From contig JAHCAU010000009.1 in NCBI GenBank assembly GCA_019634715.1, forward strand, positions 142,249 through 206,248: a stretch of DNA of 64,000 bases. Direction: 5' to 3'. The position numbers and the translations under genes are program-made. Position 1 is the stretch's first letter, and every line of letters starts with the position of its first letter. Positions 1 through 8,325 of the stretch are shown here, in pieces. This DNA is from Lysobacter sp. GTDB taxonomy: Bacteria > Pseudomonadota > Gammaproteobacteria > Xanthomonadales > Xanthomonadaceae. The notes beneath the pieces were generated by a model. It was not told where the DNA came from, made no database searches, and was given only the letters and a program-made list of their open reading frames with translations.

Positions 1-21
1 CGGTTGAACAACCAGTTAGAC
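1..21 (-). repeat. Left part of an attC-like integron recombination site (truncated by window edge)
   Basis: Read on the minus strand, GTCTAAC (15-21) starts two bases after the TGA of the DUF4062 gene. It fits the attC R'' consensus RYYYAAC. A five-base spacer and GTTCAACCG (1-9) follow, resembling the L'' box of class 1 integron cassettes (GTTCAAGCCG). An R'' box placed directly after the stop codon is the usual layout of a gene cassette. The rest of the site lies outside the window, so the folded structure and the R' box cannot be checked. Confidence 0.5.
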
Positions 22-22
22 A

Positions 23-1021
23 TCATTGTTTTGCTCTTGTCCACTCAAAGAGTAGTTTTTGAAGTTCCGCATTAGTTAGGCGTGAATCGAGCAGGCGCCT
101 GAGTTGGGCGCGGGAGAGGGGCTGCGGAGTTGCTGCGTACTCGCTTGCTTGGACGGACTTGTTGTAGTCCGAATCATATCCGATTCCTATGCGACGACCG
201 TTGAGATCTCCACCTTCCGAGTCTGGTGAGTCAGGTGGAAATAGATACTTCAAGTTCTTTGCATCGACGTTGTTGAGCACAGCACGGACTTCAGCCGACG
301 TTACGAGTGCACCAATGAAGAAGGCATTGGGTCTCCCGCGGACATGTTGAAGTACGCGTGGCGACATGCCAAGCCGGAGAAACTGGCTTGCGAGAGAGTC
401 AGCATGGTCCTTGTTAAACGTCGAGCTTGATCGACTTGGATAGTAGTAGATGTCCACGCGAAGCCTGCTCGACGCGCCGAACTGTCCTGATTCGTATGAA
501 CCCCGTATCGCTGGCGCCTCTGATGCACGAACCCAGCCTGGGCGCGGGTTAGATTCGAAAGCCTTAACGAGCGCGGTACACACCTTGGCATGCAGGTCGT
601 GCTGGTCGTTCCAGTGATTTATGAGTCGCTTCCGCACCTTTCCCTTAAACGCATCAAGGCGCCGAAGCGCTGTCGCGTCCTTCTCCATTTTGCTCGCAGC
701 CCAACGAGCGTCGTCATCTAGGACAAAGCCGAGGACAGGCACACGCTGCGAAATTGCGTAGTCATACTCCTTCTCTGTAAAGCCGAGTCCTTCTGGGGTT
801 GTGCTGCCATAGCGGTGAGCAAGAATTAGGACATAGTAGTCTGCTTCATCAATCTTCTTGGCTATGACCTGCCACTGGTCATCGTCAGCGGCGCTAAACA
901 TCTCCATTCCGATCGGTATGTGACCAAGTTCAAGAATGGCCTTGATCACCTGATCGCGCTCTTCCTTGAGATCACGAAACGTAGAGCTGACAAAAATTTG
1001 GTACTTGATCGATGCAGACAT
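23..1021 (-). CDS. DUF4062 domain protein, probable cassette-borne conflict/signalling gene
   Basis: 332 aa, with no signal peptide or membrane segment. Residues 7-100 are a clear DUF4062 domain: IFVSSTFRDLKEER near the N-terminus, then PIGMEMF, ILAHRYGS and FTEKEYDYA. DUF4062 is a TIR-like fold domain often found at the N-terminus of STAND ATPases and other predicted effectors of prokaryotic conflict systems. Here no NTPase follows. Residues 170-290 form an unrecognised alpha/beta region, and residues 300-332 form a short helical tail (LSRAQLRRLL, ELQKLLFEW) that could be an adaptor-type interaction module. The gene is AT-richer than the rest of the window. It is flanked by attC-like sequences at 1-21 and 1044-1121, which suggests an integron cassette. 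It lies 94 bases downstream of the membrane receiver-like gene on the same strand. The domain call is firm; the biological role is inference. Confidence 0.8.
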   Translation of the reverse strand: MSASIKYQIFVSSTFRDLKEERDQVIKAILELGHIPIGMEMFSAADDDQWQVIAKKIDEADYYVLILAHRYGSTTPEGLGFTEKEYDYAISQRVPVLGFVLDDDARWAASKMEKDATALRRLDAFKGKVRKRLINHWNDQHDLHAKVCTALVKAFESNPRPGWVRASEAPAIRGSYESGQFGASSRLRVDIYYYPSRSSSTFNKDHADSLASQFLRLGMSPRVLQHVRGRPNAFFIGALVTSAEVRAVLNNVDAKNLKYLFPPDSPDSEGGDLNGRRIGIGYDSDYNKSVQASEYAATPQPLSRAQLRRLLDSRLTNAELQKLLFEWTRAKQ

Positions 1022-1043
1022 GTATTGAATTTTCTCTCGTGAC

Positions 1044-1121
1044 GCCTATCGTTTGAGATCAGCCGCCTGCGAAGGCTGGCGAAGTCAGTCGTAGTTGGTC
1101 GACTGCAGCGAAGGGTTAGCC
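1044..1121 (-). repeat. attC-like integron recombination site
   Basis: Read on the minus strand, GGCTAAC (1121-1115) overlaps the TAA stop of the receiver-like gene, followed by CCTTCG and a partly L''-like block. About 70 bases later the segment ends in TCAAACGATAGGC (R'-like GATAGGC at 1050-1044), close to the usual attC ending TCAAGCGTTAGGC. The size of 78 bp and the position between stop codon and next start fit a cassette junction. R'' and R' each deviate from consensus by one base, so this is a diverged or degenerate site. Confidence 0.45.
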
Positions 1122-1895
1122 GACACCGCTGATGACAGCCTTGGTAACCATGTGGAAGAGTTCTTGTGCGTTGTTCGTGCAGCCTTGCCCACCATGTTCA
1201 CGGGTCTCCCGCTTGTGCTCTGGTGCATTCGAACTAGCGTAGAAGAAGAGTGGCGTTTGGTTGCCTTCGGCACGCATGGCATCCAGTAGAACATAGCCCT
1301 CACGGGGCCCTTCCTCCCTGCCCATATCTGAGATTACGGCCGCAAACTTCTGCCGCTCCAATGCGGTCAGCGCATCGCCTGTCGTTAACGCCAATGAGAA
1401 CTTAAGGCCGACGGCCTCGAACGCTTGCCGTTCATACACGTTATTTTCGGGACGATCATCAACCCAGAGAATGTGGTTTCGCCATCCATCCGCCGGCACT
1501 GACTTCTGTGGTGCTGCTTCCTGCACGACCTCGACGATACGAGCTATGTCTGACTCGCTGGCAACAGAAGGATTCTTCGCTGCGGCGGTAGCCAGCGATG
1601 CCACTGCGGAGAGTTGCATCTTTACGTAGTTCTCTTCATTCTTGAAGTCAGCAGGAGCAAATAACTTGCCGCTGTGTGTACTGACGAGCCAAGCAAAGAC
1701 AACAAGCACCAGCACAGGAAAGAGAACCAAGAAATAGATGAGCGGCAAACGCTCATCGTGCGTGAAAGAGCCGGCGAAGGCCGTGACCAATGAAGCAAAG
1801 CCGTACACAAGCGCGATGAACAGAGCAATGATTCCAAGCGGATTCCTCGCGAGGCTCTTCGCCGCATCAACGATTCCGATCTGGTTGCCGTTCAT
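1116..1895 (-). CDS. Membrane-anchored receiver-like domain protein
   Basis: 259 aa from the ATG at 1895. The frame is open further upstream to 2162, but that extension looks unstructured. Two hydrophobic segments (about residues 17-41 and 51-72) are followed by a linker helix. A receiver-like domain begins at about residue 140: ILWVDDRP gives the paired acidic residues, VISDMGR the candidate phosphoacceptor Asp, and FFYASS the Ser/Thr position. The Lys expected near the end of a receiver is absent (GGQGCTNNAQ), so canonical phosphorylation is doubtful. No output domain is fused. The stop codon overlaps an attC-like site and the next gene is a DUF4062 protein 94 bases on, so the two may be co-transcribed or neighbouring cassettes. 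It may be a membrane signalling or effector-anchoring protein; the function is unknown. Confidence 0.7.
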   Translation of the reverse strand: MNGNQIGIVDAAKSLARNPLGIIALFIALVYGFASLVTAFAGSFTHDERLPLIYFLVLFPVLVLVVFAWLVSTHSGKLFAPADFKNEENYVKMQLSAVASLATAAAKNPSVASESDIARIVEVVQEAAPQKSVPADGWRNHILWVDDRPENNVYERQAFEAVGLKFSLALTTGDALTALERQKFAAVISDMGREEGPREGYVLLDAMRAEGNQTPLFFYASSNAPEHKRETREHGGQGCTNNAQELFHMVTKAVISGVG

Positions 1896-2287
1896 CGTTC
1901 GAATCCTTCCCTGTGGCGGCCAACTCTGTTTAGACGTCAAATTGACGCATAACACCGTTCTGTATAGCAAGCACAAACGCAGCGCCGCAAGGATGAGCAG
2001 GCGGCGTTGAGTCAAAGAATCAAATAGATAACCGACCTCAAAGAACCCCAGTAATCGGCTGACTATTTCTTGCGCGGCCACTACACTGCATAACACCGTA
2101 TCCTCCCACAACCTGTCAGATCCAACAGGTTCCCTGCCCTCCAAACACCACCGCACCTCCAACCTGGGTCCTTGCTTCCGCAGGGATGACGTGACGGGAC
2201 ACGTACTAGCAGCCCAAGTGATCGTGCACTATCGGCGCAGTCGTCACGCACACCCCGTCCTCCGCATTCACCGCCCCCCGAAAACAA
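1896..2287. other. Gene-poor AT-richer interval upstream of the receiver-like gene
   Basis: No convincing gene was seen. The interval contains a 12-bp direct repeat (GCATAACACCGT at 1947-1958 and 2088-2099). Read on the minus strand the repeat ends in GTTATGC, a loose match to an integron R' box; with ACTCAAC at 2012-2006 it could mark a further decayed attC. A near-perfect palindrome CGTCAA-A-TTGACG lies at 1935-1947, about 40-50 bases upstream of the receiver-like start, and could be an operator. The composition changes back to G+C-rich after about 2100. Confidence 0.4.
1935..1947. promoter_or_regulatory. Short palindrome, possible operator
   Basis: CGTCAA and TTGACG are separated by a single A, 40 bases upstream of the ATG of the receiver-like gene. 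The regulator is unknown and the site could be fortuitous. Confidence 0.25.
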
Positions 2288-2313
2288 CACGGCCCCGCGA
2301 TTGCGGGGCCGTG
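2288..2313 (-). terminator. Rho-independent terminator of gap
   Basis: An 11-bp perfect stem (2288-2298 with 2303-2313, rich in GGGGCC) has a four-base loop. On the minus strand it is followed by TTGTTTTC. It lies 27 bases past the gap stop codon. Confidence 0.85.
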
Positions 2314-2340
2314 CGAGGTACTGCAGGAAGTCGCGGGCGC

Positions 2341-3531
<1,191 letters not shown>

Positions 3532-3539
3532 TTAAGAAA

Positions 3540-3553
3540 TTGATCATTCTCAA
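3540..3553. promoter_or_regulatory. FNR/Anr-like box upstream of ompW
   Basis: TTGAT-CATT-CTCAA matches the FNR consensus TTGATNNNNATCAA at nine of ten defined positions. It lies 60 bases before the OmpW start, in a short AT-rich patch. OmpW genes in enterobacteria are known FNR targets; whether this organism uses an FNR/Anr-type regulator here is inference. Confidence 0.35.
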
Positions 3554-3612
3554 ACGGCGCCGGAAGCGCGCAGTCCACACTGACCCCAGTTCAAGCCCAG
3601 GAGGCCTTTCAA

Positions 3613-4233
3613 ATGTCACGTCGTATCGCACCGCTCGCCCTCGCCCTTGCCCTCGCCGGACTCGCCAGCCCCGCCTTCGCCCAGCAGGCCGGGGAATGGA
3701 CCATCGGCATCGGTGCCCACCAGGTCAACCCGAAGAGCGACAACGGCAAGCTCGCCGGCGGCACCGTGCCGATCGAAGTCGACAGCAACGTCCGCCCGAC
3801 CATCACCGCCGAGTACTTCGTCCGCAACAACCTCGGCATCGAAGTGCTGGCCGCCTGGCCGTTCGAGCACGACATCAACATCAAGGGCGTCGGCCGCGTC
3901 GGCTCGACCAAGCACCTGCCGCCGACCGTGTCGCTGCAGTACCACTTCGGCCAAGGCACGGTGAAGCCCTTCATCGGCGCCGGCATCAACTACACGCGCT
4001 TCTTCAGCACCGAGACCACCGGCGCGCTGTCGGGCACCAAACTGAAGCTGGACGATTCCTTCGGCCTGGCCGCGCACGTCGGCATCGACTTCGAAGTCGG
4101 CCAGAAGGGTTCGATCCGCGTCGATGCGCGCTGGATGGACATCGACACCGACGCCAAGCTCAACGGCGCGAACATCGGTACGGTCGAGATCGATCCGCTG
4201 GTCTACGGCGTCGCCTACGTCTTCAAGTTCTGA
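3613..4233 (+). CDS. ompW: OmpW family outer membrane protein
   Basis: 206 aa. A classical signal peptide (about residues 1-23, cleavage after SPAFA) precedes an eight-stranded beta-barrel of the OmpW family, a small channel for hydrophobic molecules. Visible family features are the mature N-terminus GEWTIGIGAHQVNPKSDNG, the FGQGTVKPFIGAGINYTRFF segment and the C-terminal aromatic residue (AYVFKF) required for barrel assembly. AGGAGG lies nine bases before the ATG. A candidate FNR-like box lies upstream at 3540-3553. It stands alone between gap (divergent) and a nuclease gene. Confidence 0.92.
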   Translation: MSRRIAPLALALALAGLASPAFAQQAGEWTIGIGAHQVNPKSDNGKLAGGTVPIEVDSNVRPTITAEYFVRNNLGIEVLAAWPFEHDINIKGVGRVGSTKHLPPTVSLQYHFGQGTVKPFIGAGINYTRFFSTETTGALSGTKLKLDDSFGLAAHVGIDFEVGQKGSIRVDARWMDIDTDAKLNGANIGTVEIDPLVYGVAYVFKF

Positions 4234-4320
4234 GCACGCACGCTTCATGCAACACCGCATGACGGAAACATCCCGCTTTCCGTCATGCGCATCGCGGGTC
4301 GTGTCGGTTACGCTGCCGAC

Positions 4321-5112
4321 ATGACCCGTTTCTTTTTCATCGCCTGCATCGTCGCGGCACTGTCCGCCGTCCTTTCGCCGCCGGCCCGGGCCTGGGGGCC
4401 GCTCGGCCACCGGCTCGTCGGCCATCTCGCCCAATCCGAACTCTCGCCGAAGGCGCGCGCGGAAGTCGCGCGGCTGCTGCGCGGCGAGGCCGACCCCACC
4501 CTCGCCGGCGTGGCCAACTGGGCCGACGAGCTGCGCGGCAGCGACCCGGGCCTCGGCCGTCGCTCGTCGCCGTGGCATTACGTGAACCTGGCCGAAGACG
4601 GCTGCCGCTACGACGCCGCGCGCGACTGCAAGCGCGGCGACTGCGTGGTCGAAGCCATCCGCCGCCAGCGCGCCATCCTCGCCGACCGCGCGCGCCCGGC
4701 CCCCGAACGCGCACAGGCGCTGAAATTCATCATCCACTTCGTCGGCGACATCCACCAGCCGCTGCATGCCGGCCATGCCGCGGACCGGGGCGGCAACGAC
4801 ATCCAGATCAACCTCGACGGCAAGGGCAGCAACCTGCACCGGCTGTGGGACAGCGAACTGCTCGCCACCGCGAAGCTCGCGGAGTCCGAATGGCTGACGC
4901 GGCTGCGCAGGCTACCGTCGCCAAAGGACACCGGCACGGACCCGGCGCGCTGGGCCGAGGCCTCGTGCCGCGTCGTGCTGCGCGACGGCTTCACGCCGCC
5001 GCGCGCGAAGATCGGCCAGGACTACGTGCTGCGCTGGCGCCCGGTCGCCGAGGATCGGCTGCGGCTGGCCGGGCACGCGCTGGCGACGCTGCTCAACGAC
5101 ACGCTGAAATAA
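4321..5112 (+). CDS. Secreted S1/P1-type nuclease
   Basis: 263 aa. A signal peptide (about residues 1-24) precedes a mature protein starting with Trp (WGPLGHR). In the S1/P1 family this N-terminal Trp and following His coordinate the trinuclear zinc site. Further zinc ligands are visible in NWADELR, WHYVNL, HFVGDIHQPLH and GGND. The family cleaves single-stranded DNA and RNA outside the cytoplasm, probably for nutrient scavenging. The start at 4321 is chosen because it begins the signal peptide; an upstream ATG at 4285 would add 12 non-signal residues. A permease gene follows after 14 bases, suggesting co-transcription. Confidence 0.93.
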   Translation: MTRFFFIACIVAALSAVLSPPARAWGPLGHRLVGHLAQSELSPKARAEVARLLRGEADPTLAGVANWADELRGSDPGLGRRSSPWHYVNLAEDGCRYDAARDCKRGDCVVEAIRRQRAILADRARPAPERAQALKFIIHFVGDIHQPLHAGHAADRGGNDIQINLDGKGSNLHRLWDSELLATAKLAESEWLTRLRRLPSPKDTGTDPARWAEASCRVVLRDGFTPPRAKIGQDYVLRWRPVAEDRLRLAGHALATLLNDTLK

Positions 5113-5126
5113 TTCCGACGCACGCG

Positions 5127-5876
5127 ATGCCCGCGCCCGAACTGATCGCCGCCGCGCTGTTCCTGCTGGTCGCGGTGCTGTATTCGTCGGTCGGCCACGC
5201 CGGCGCCAGCGGCTACATCGCCGCGATGACGCTGCTGGGCTTCGCGCCGGAGCAGATGCGTCCGACGGCGCTGGCGCTGAACCTGCTGGTCGGCGCGATC
5301 GGGCTGTACCGCTTCTGGCGCGGCGGCCACGTGCGCTGGCGCAACATCCTGCCCTTCGTGCTGGCCTCGGCGCCTGCAGCGTTTTTCGCGGCGCGGGTGA
5401 AACTGCCGACGGACACGTATTCGACGCTGCTCGGCCTGGTGCTGGTGGTCGCCGCCATCGGCGTGTTCCGCTCCGCGTCCCGTGCAGAGACCGAGGACGC
5501 AACCTCGCAGGGGCGCCGCGTGCCCTGGGCTGCGGGCCTGGTCGCCGGCGGCGCGATCGGCACGCTCTCCGGCCTCACCGGCACCGGCGGCGCGATCTTC
5601 CTGACGCCACTGCTGCTGTTCGCGCACTGGATGCCCACGCGCGAAGCCAGCGGCACCTCGGTGGCCTTCGTGTGGATCAATTCGCTGACGGCATTGGCCG
5701 GCCTGCTGCAGTCGCAGCAGACGCTGCCGACCATGCTGCCGCTGTGGCTGGGCGCGGTCGCCATCGGTGCGCTGGTCGGTACGCAGTTGGGCCTGCGCTG
5801 GCTGCCGGTGCGCGCGCTGCGCCATTCGCTCGGCGTGGTGCTGCTGATCGCGGCGGGGAAACTGCTGCTCGGCTGA
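5127..5876 (+). CDS. TauE/SafE (TSUP) family membrane permease
   Basis: 249 aa with about eight hydrophobic segments. The two repeated TSUP signatures are visible: the N-terminal half has SSVGHAGASGYIA and the C-terminal half has LTGTGGAIFLTPLLL. Members export sulfite, sulfonates or other small anions across the inner membrane; the substrate cannot be read here. The ATG at 5127 lies 14 bases after the nuclease stop, so the two genes are probably one transcript. No strong SD is seen, consistent with translational coupling. Confidence 0.88.
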   Translation: MPAPELIAAALFLLVAVLYSSVGHAGASGYIAAMTLLGFAPEQMRPTALALNLLVGAIGLYRFWRGGHVRWRNILPFVLASAPAAFFAARVKLPTDTYSTLLGLVLVVAAIGVFRSASRAETEDATSQGRRVPWAAGLVAGGAIGTLSGLTGTGGAIFLTPLLLFAHWMPTREASGTSVAFVWINSLTALAGLLQSQQTLPTMLPLWLGAVAIGALVGTQLGLRWLPVRALRHSLGVVLLIAAGKLLLG

Positions 5877-5884
5877 TCGGCTGC

Positions 5885-5917
5885 GCGCACGCCGCCCGGG
5901 ATCCGGGCGACGTGCGC
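5885..5917. terminator. Nested hairpin between convergent genes
   Basis: GCGCACG (5885-5891) pairs with CGTGCGC (5911-5917), and inside it CGCCCG (5893-5898) pairs with CGGGCG (5904-5909). It lies between the convergent permease and M56 genes. No T tract follows on either side, so it may act only as a stabilising or weak bidirectional terminator. Confidence 0.4.
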
Positions 5918-5934
5918 ATCCGCGAGACGTCCGA

Positions 5935-7803
5935 TCAGTTCGCGGCCGGCGTCGGCGCGCGTGCGGCCTCGCGGGCCGCCTGCTCGGCGGCCATGGCGCG
6001 CAACTCGCCGCGCCGCTTTTCGATGCGCTGCCGGGTCGCTTCGAGTTCGGCTTCGATCTCCTGCGGACTCATCGTGGCGTACCGCGCGCGGGTACGTTCG
6101 GCAGCTTCGGCATCAACGTTGAACGCGGCCGCTTCCGCCGCGCGAGCCGCCTGCTCCGCATCCTTCGCTGCTGCCGCAGCACGTGCCGCTTCGCGCGCAG
6201 CGGCCTTGCCCGCTTCGAAGTCGGCATTCGACTGTGCCGCATGGCGCGCAGCCGCCGCCTGGGCGGCGACCGCTTCGGCGCGCGCACGCTCGGCCTGCCC
6301 GGCATGGACCCGGACCGCCTGATGCGCACGCTCGGACGAGACCTGAGGCCGTGCCGTGGACACGGGCGCAGGCAGCACGGGCGGCGCAGGCGGAACGGCC
6401 GAGGGCTTCGGCGCACGCGGCGCGAGAGGTGCCGGGGCGGCGGGCGGCGCAGGCGGCGCCATTGCCGGCACAGGCGGCACCGGCGGCAGGGCCTCATCGG
6501 GCGCGGCCGGCGGCGCGGGGGGAGCCGGAGGCGGCGGTGGCGGCGTGCGCGACGCATCGGCGACCACCATGACCAGTTCGACACCGGCGAACGTACCGTC
6601 CGCCTTGTCGTCGCCGACCTTCACGGTCGCCGGGGTGCCTTCGGCGACGACCAGTCGCGGCTGGCTGATCTCGCGACCGTTGCGCTTGAGCGCCATGGCG
6701 ATGTCGTAGCGCCCGCCATCGAGCGGCCGCACGGTCGCATCGACGTCGATCCTGCCGCCCTTGCCGTCCTGCCGGGTCAGTTTCAACAACTCGCCGTCGG
6801 GATTGACGACGGCGAAACGCTCGGCCTCGTCGCCGTCGATGCGCAGGGCGACATCGATGCGATGGTCGCCGCCGCGCAGGTCGCCGGCCTGGATCACGGC
6901 CTTCGGTGCGCGTGCCGGCTGCGCCGACCACACCGCGAAACCGGTGCCCAGCGCGAGCAGGGCGACGGTGATGGCGCCGATGCGCCGCGCCCACGGGCGC
7001 GGCATCGGAGATTTGAGTTGCATGACTCGCTCCTTCAGAGGATGGGAGAACCCCCAGTGACAGCCCAGCGGCGCCTGCCGGTCGGCCATGAGGGTCTTGA
7101 GCATCGCTTCGCCGTACGCGCGTCGCGAATCGGGATGGGCCGCGATCACCGCCTGGTCGCAGGCGAGTTCCTGATCGTGGCGAAAGAATCGGGCCGCTAG
7201 GTGGACCAGCGGGTTGAACCAGAACACGCAGCGCAGCGCGACCACGGCGAAGTTCGCCAGGTGGTCGCCGCGGCGGTGGTGCGTGCGTTCGTGCGCGAGC
7301 ATCAGTTGCCGCTCGCGGGCGTCGTAGCGCGACAGGAAATCGTCGGGCAACACGATGCGCGCGCGCATCACGCCGAGCAGCGCCGGCAGGCCGAGGCTGG
7401 TCTGCGCCTTCCACAGGTCGTCGCGCAGCGGGCGCAGGCGACCGAGGCCGCGCTCGAAGCGGCGCTGCAACCACCACAGGCGCAGCGCCATCGCCAGCGC
7501 GCCGAGCAGCCAGAGCGCGGCGAGCCACGGCGTCGGATCGAAGGACGCCACCGGCGCCGCCGTGGTGGCCGCCGCAGCGGCCGGGATCGCCATCGGCATG
7601 AGGGGCGCTTCCGGCAAGTCCGCAACCGGCGCCGGCAGCAGCAGCGCGAGCAACGCCGCCGGCACCAGCCACCACGCCGCATAGGCCACGCCAGCGCCGA
7701 AGCGCGGACGCAGCCAGCGCGACAGGAGGAACACGAGCACGACGGCGGCGCTCAGCGCCAGGGTCGCATCACCGAATTCACGCAACAGCTCAGCGCTGTC
7801 CAT
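5935..7803 (-). CDS. BlaR1-like M56 family membrane metallopeptidase with Pro-rich and Ala-rich tail
   Basis: 622 aa. Four membrane segments are predicted: about 13-28, 38-58, 91-110 and 275-292. The cytoplasmic zinc protease loop carries HERTH (171-175) and ELACD (212-216), as in M56/BlaR1 sensors that cleave a BlaI/MecI repressor. The extracytoplasmic part is not a penicillin-binding domain. It is a small beta-rich region (300-415), a Pro-rich segment (420-485) and an Ala/Glu/Arg-rich coiled coil (490-615). So the inducing signal is probably not a beta-lactam. The start overlaps the BlaI stop by 14 bases, giving a two-gene operon under the twin operator upstream of BlaI. Confidence 0.9.
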   Translation of the reverse strand: MDSAELLREFGDATLALSAAVVLVFLLSRWLRPRFGAGVAYAAWWLVPAALLALLLPAPVADLPEAPLMPMAIPAAAAATTAAPVASFDPTPWLAALWLLGALAMALRLWWLQRRFERGLGRLRPLRDDLWKAQTSLGLPALLGVMRARIVLPDDFLSRYDARERQLMLAHERTHHRRGDHLANFAVVALRCVFWFNPLVHLAARFFRHDQELACDQAVIAAHPDSRRAYGEAMLKTLMADRQAPLGCHWGFSHPLKERVMQLKSPMPRPWARRIGAITVALLALGTGFAVWSAQPARAPKAVIQAGDLRGGDHRIDVALRIDGDEAERFAVVNPDGELLKLTRQDGKGGRIDVDATVRPLDGGRYDIAMALKRNGREISQPRLVVAEGTPATVKVGDDKADGTFAGVELVMVVADASRTPPPPPPAPPAPPAAPDEALPPVPPVPAMAPPAPPAAPAPLAPRAPKPSAVPPAPPVLPAPVSTARPQVSSERAHQAVRVHAGQAERARAEAVAAQAAAARHAAQSNADFEAGKAAAREAARAAAAAKDAEQAARAAEAAAFNVDAEAAERTRARYATMSPQEIEAELEATRQRIEKRRGELRAMAAEQAAREAARAPTPAAN

Positions 7804-8167
7804 CGTCGCCCTCCAGGCTGTCGACCAGCCGGCGCAGTTCGGCCACGTCGGCGGCGCTGAGCTTGCGATGCTGGCTGAAGTGCGCGACCAGCGGCGCGAC
7901 GCGGCCGTCGAACAGGCGCGCCAGCAGGCTTTCGCTTTCGCCCATCACCCAGTCCGCGCGGCGCAGCGTCGGCGAATACAGGTAGCGGCGGCCGTCCTTC
8001 GCCGCTTCGATCGCACCCTTGTTGAGCAGGCGGTTGAGCAGGGTCTTCACCGTGGCTTCCTGCCAGTCCTGGTGCCCGGCCAGCGCCGCGAACACCTCCT
8101 CGGAGGTCTGCGGACTGCGCTGCCAAAGCACTTCCATCACGGCGGATTCGGCTTCACTGATCTGCAT
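7790..8167 (-). CDS. BlaI/MecI/CopY family transcriptional repressor
   Basis: 125 aa. This is a winged-helix DNA-binding protein starting MQISEAESAVMEVLW, with the recognition region SPQTSEEVFAAL and TVKTLLNRLLNKG, and a C-terminal dimerisation helix pair. The family represses its own operon until cleaved by the partner M56 protease. The start at 8167 matches the family N-terminus; the frame upstream to 8251 runs through the operator and is not coding. It is encoded first in the operon with the M56 gene, overlapping it by 14 bases. Two matching operator palindromes and a near-consensus promoter lie directly upstream. Confidence 0.93.
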   Translation of the reverse strand: MQISEAESAVMEVLWQRSPQTSEEVFAALAGHQDWQEATVKTLLNRLLNKGAIEAAKDGRRYLYSPTLRRADWVMGESESLLARLFDGRVAPLVAHFSQHRKLSAADVAELRRLVDSLEGDDGQR

Positions 8168-8184
8168 GGTGGCCCCGGCAACGT

Positions 8185-8233
8185 TTACGCGTGTAATTGA
8201 ACTGCAGATTACACCCGTAAACGATCGAGTCAA
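8185..8233 (-). promoter_or_regulatory. Promoter and twin BlaI-type operators
   Basis: Two copies of TTAC-N4-GTAA lie at 8185-8196 and 8209-8220, 24 bases apart, and together form a larger inverted repeat (15-base arms with one mismatch, 8183-8197 and 8208-8222). On the minus strand a -35 TTGACT (8233-8228) and a -10 TAATCT (8211-8206) are spaced by 16 bases. The upstream operator overlaps the -10 and spacer; the downstream operator lies near the expected transcription start. This is the layout of an autorepressed BlaI operon. Confidence 0.85.
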
Positions 8234-8325
8234 GACCGTCCGTCGGTCCACCCTTCCCCGGGGCGATGGCGCCGGGGTTTGAGCGGACGCAGGACGCCAC
8301 CGGCGAAGTCCGCGATGATGTCGGC

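Noticed and set aside
1896..2162. Upstream extension of the receiver-like gene to 348 codons
   Set aside because: The added 89 residues cross the direct repeats and palindrome and do not resemble a domain; the ATG at 1895 directly precedes the membrane helices.
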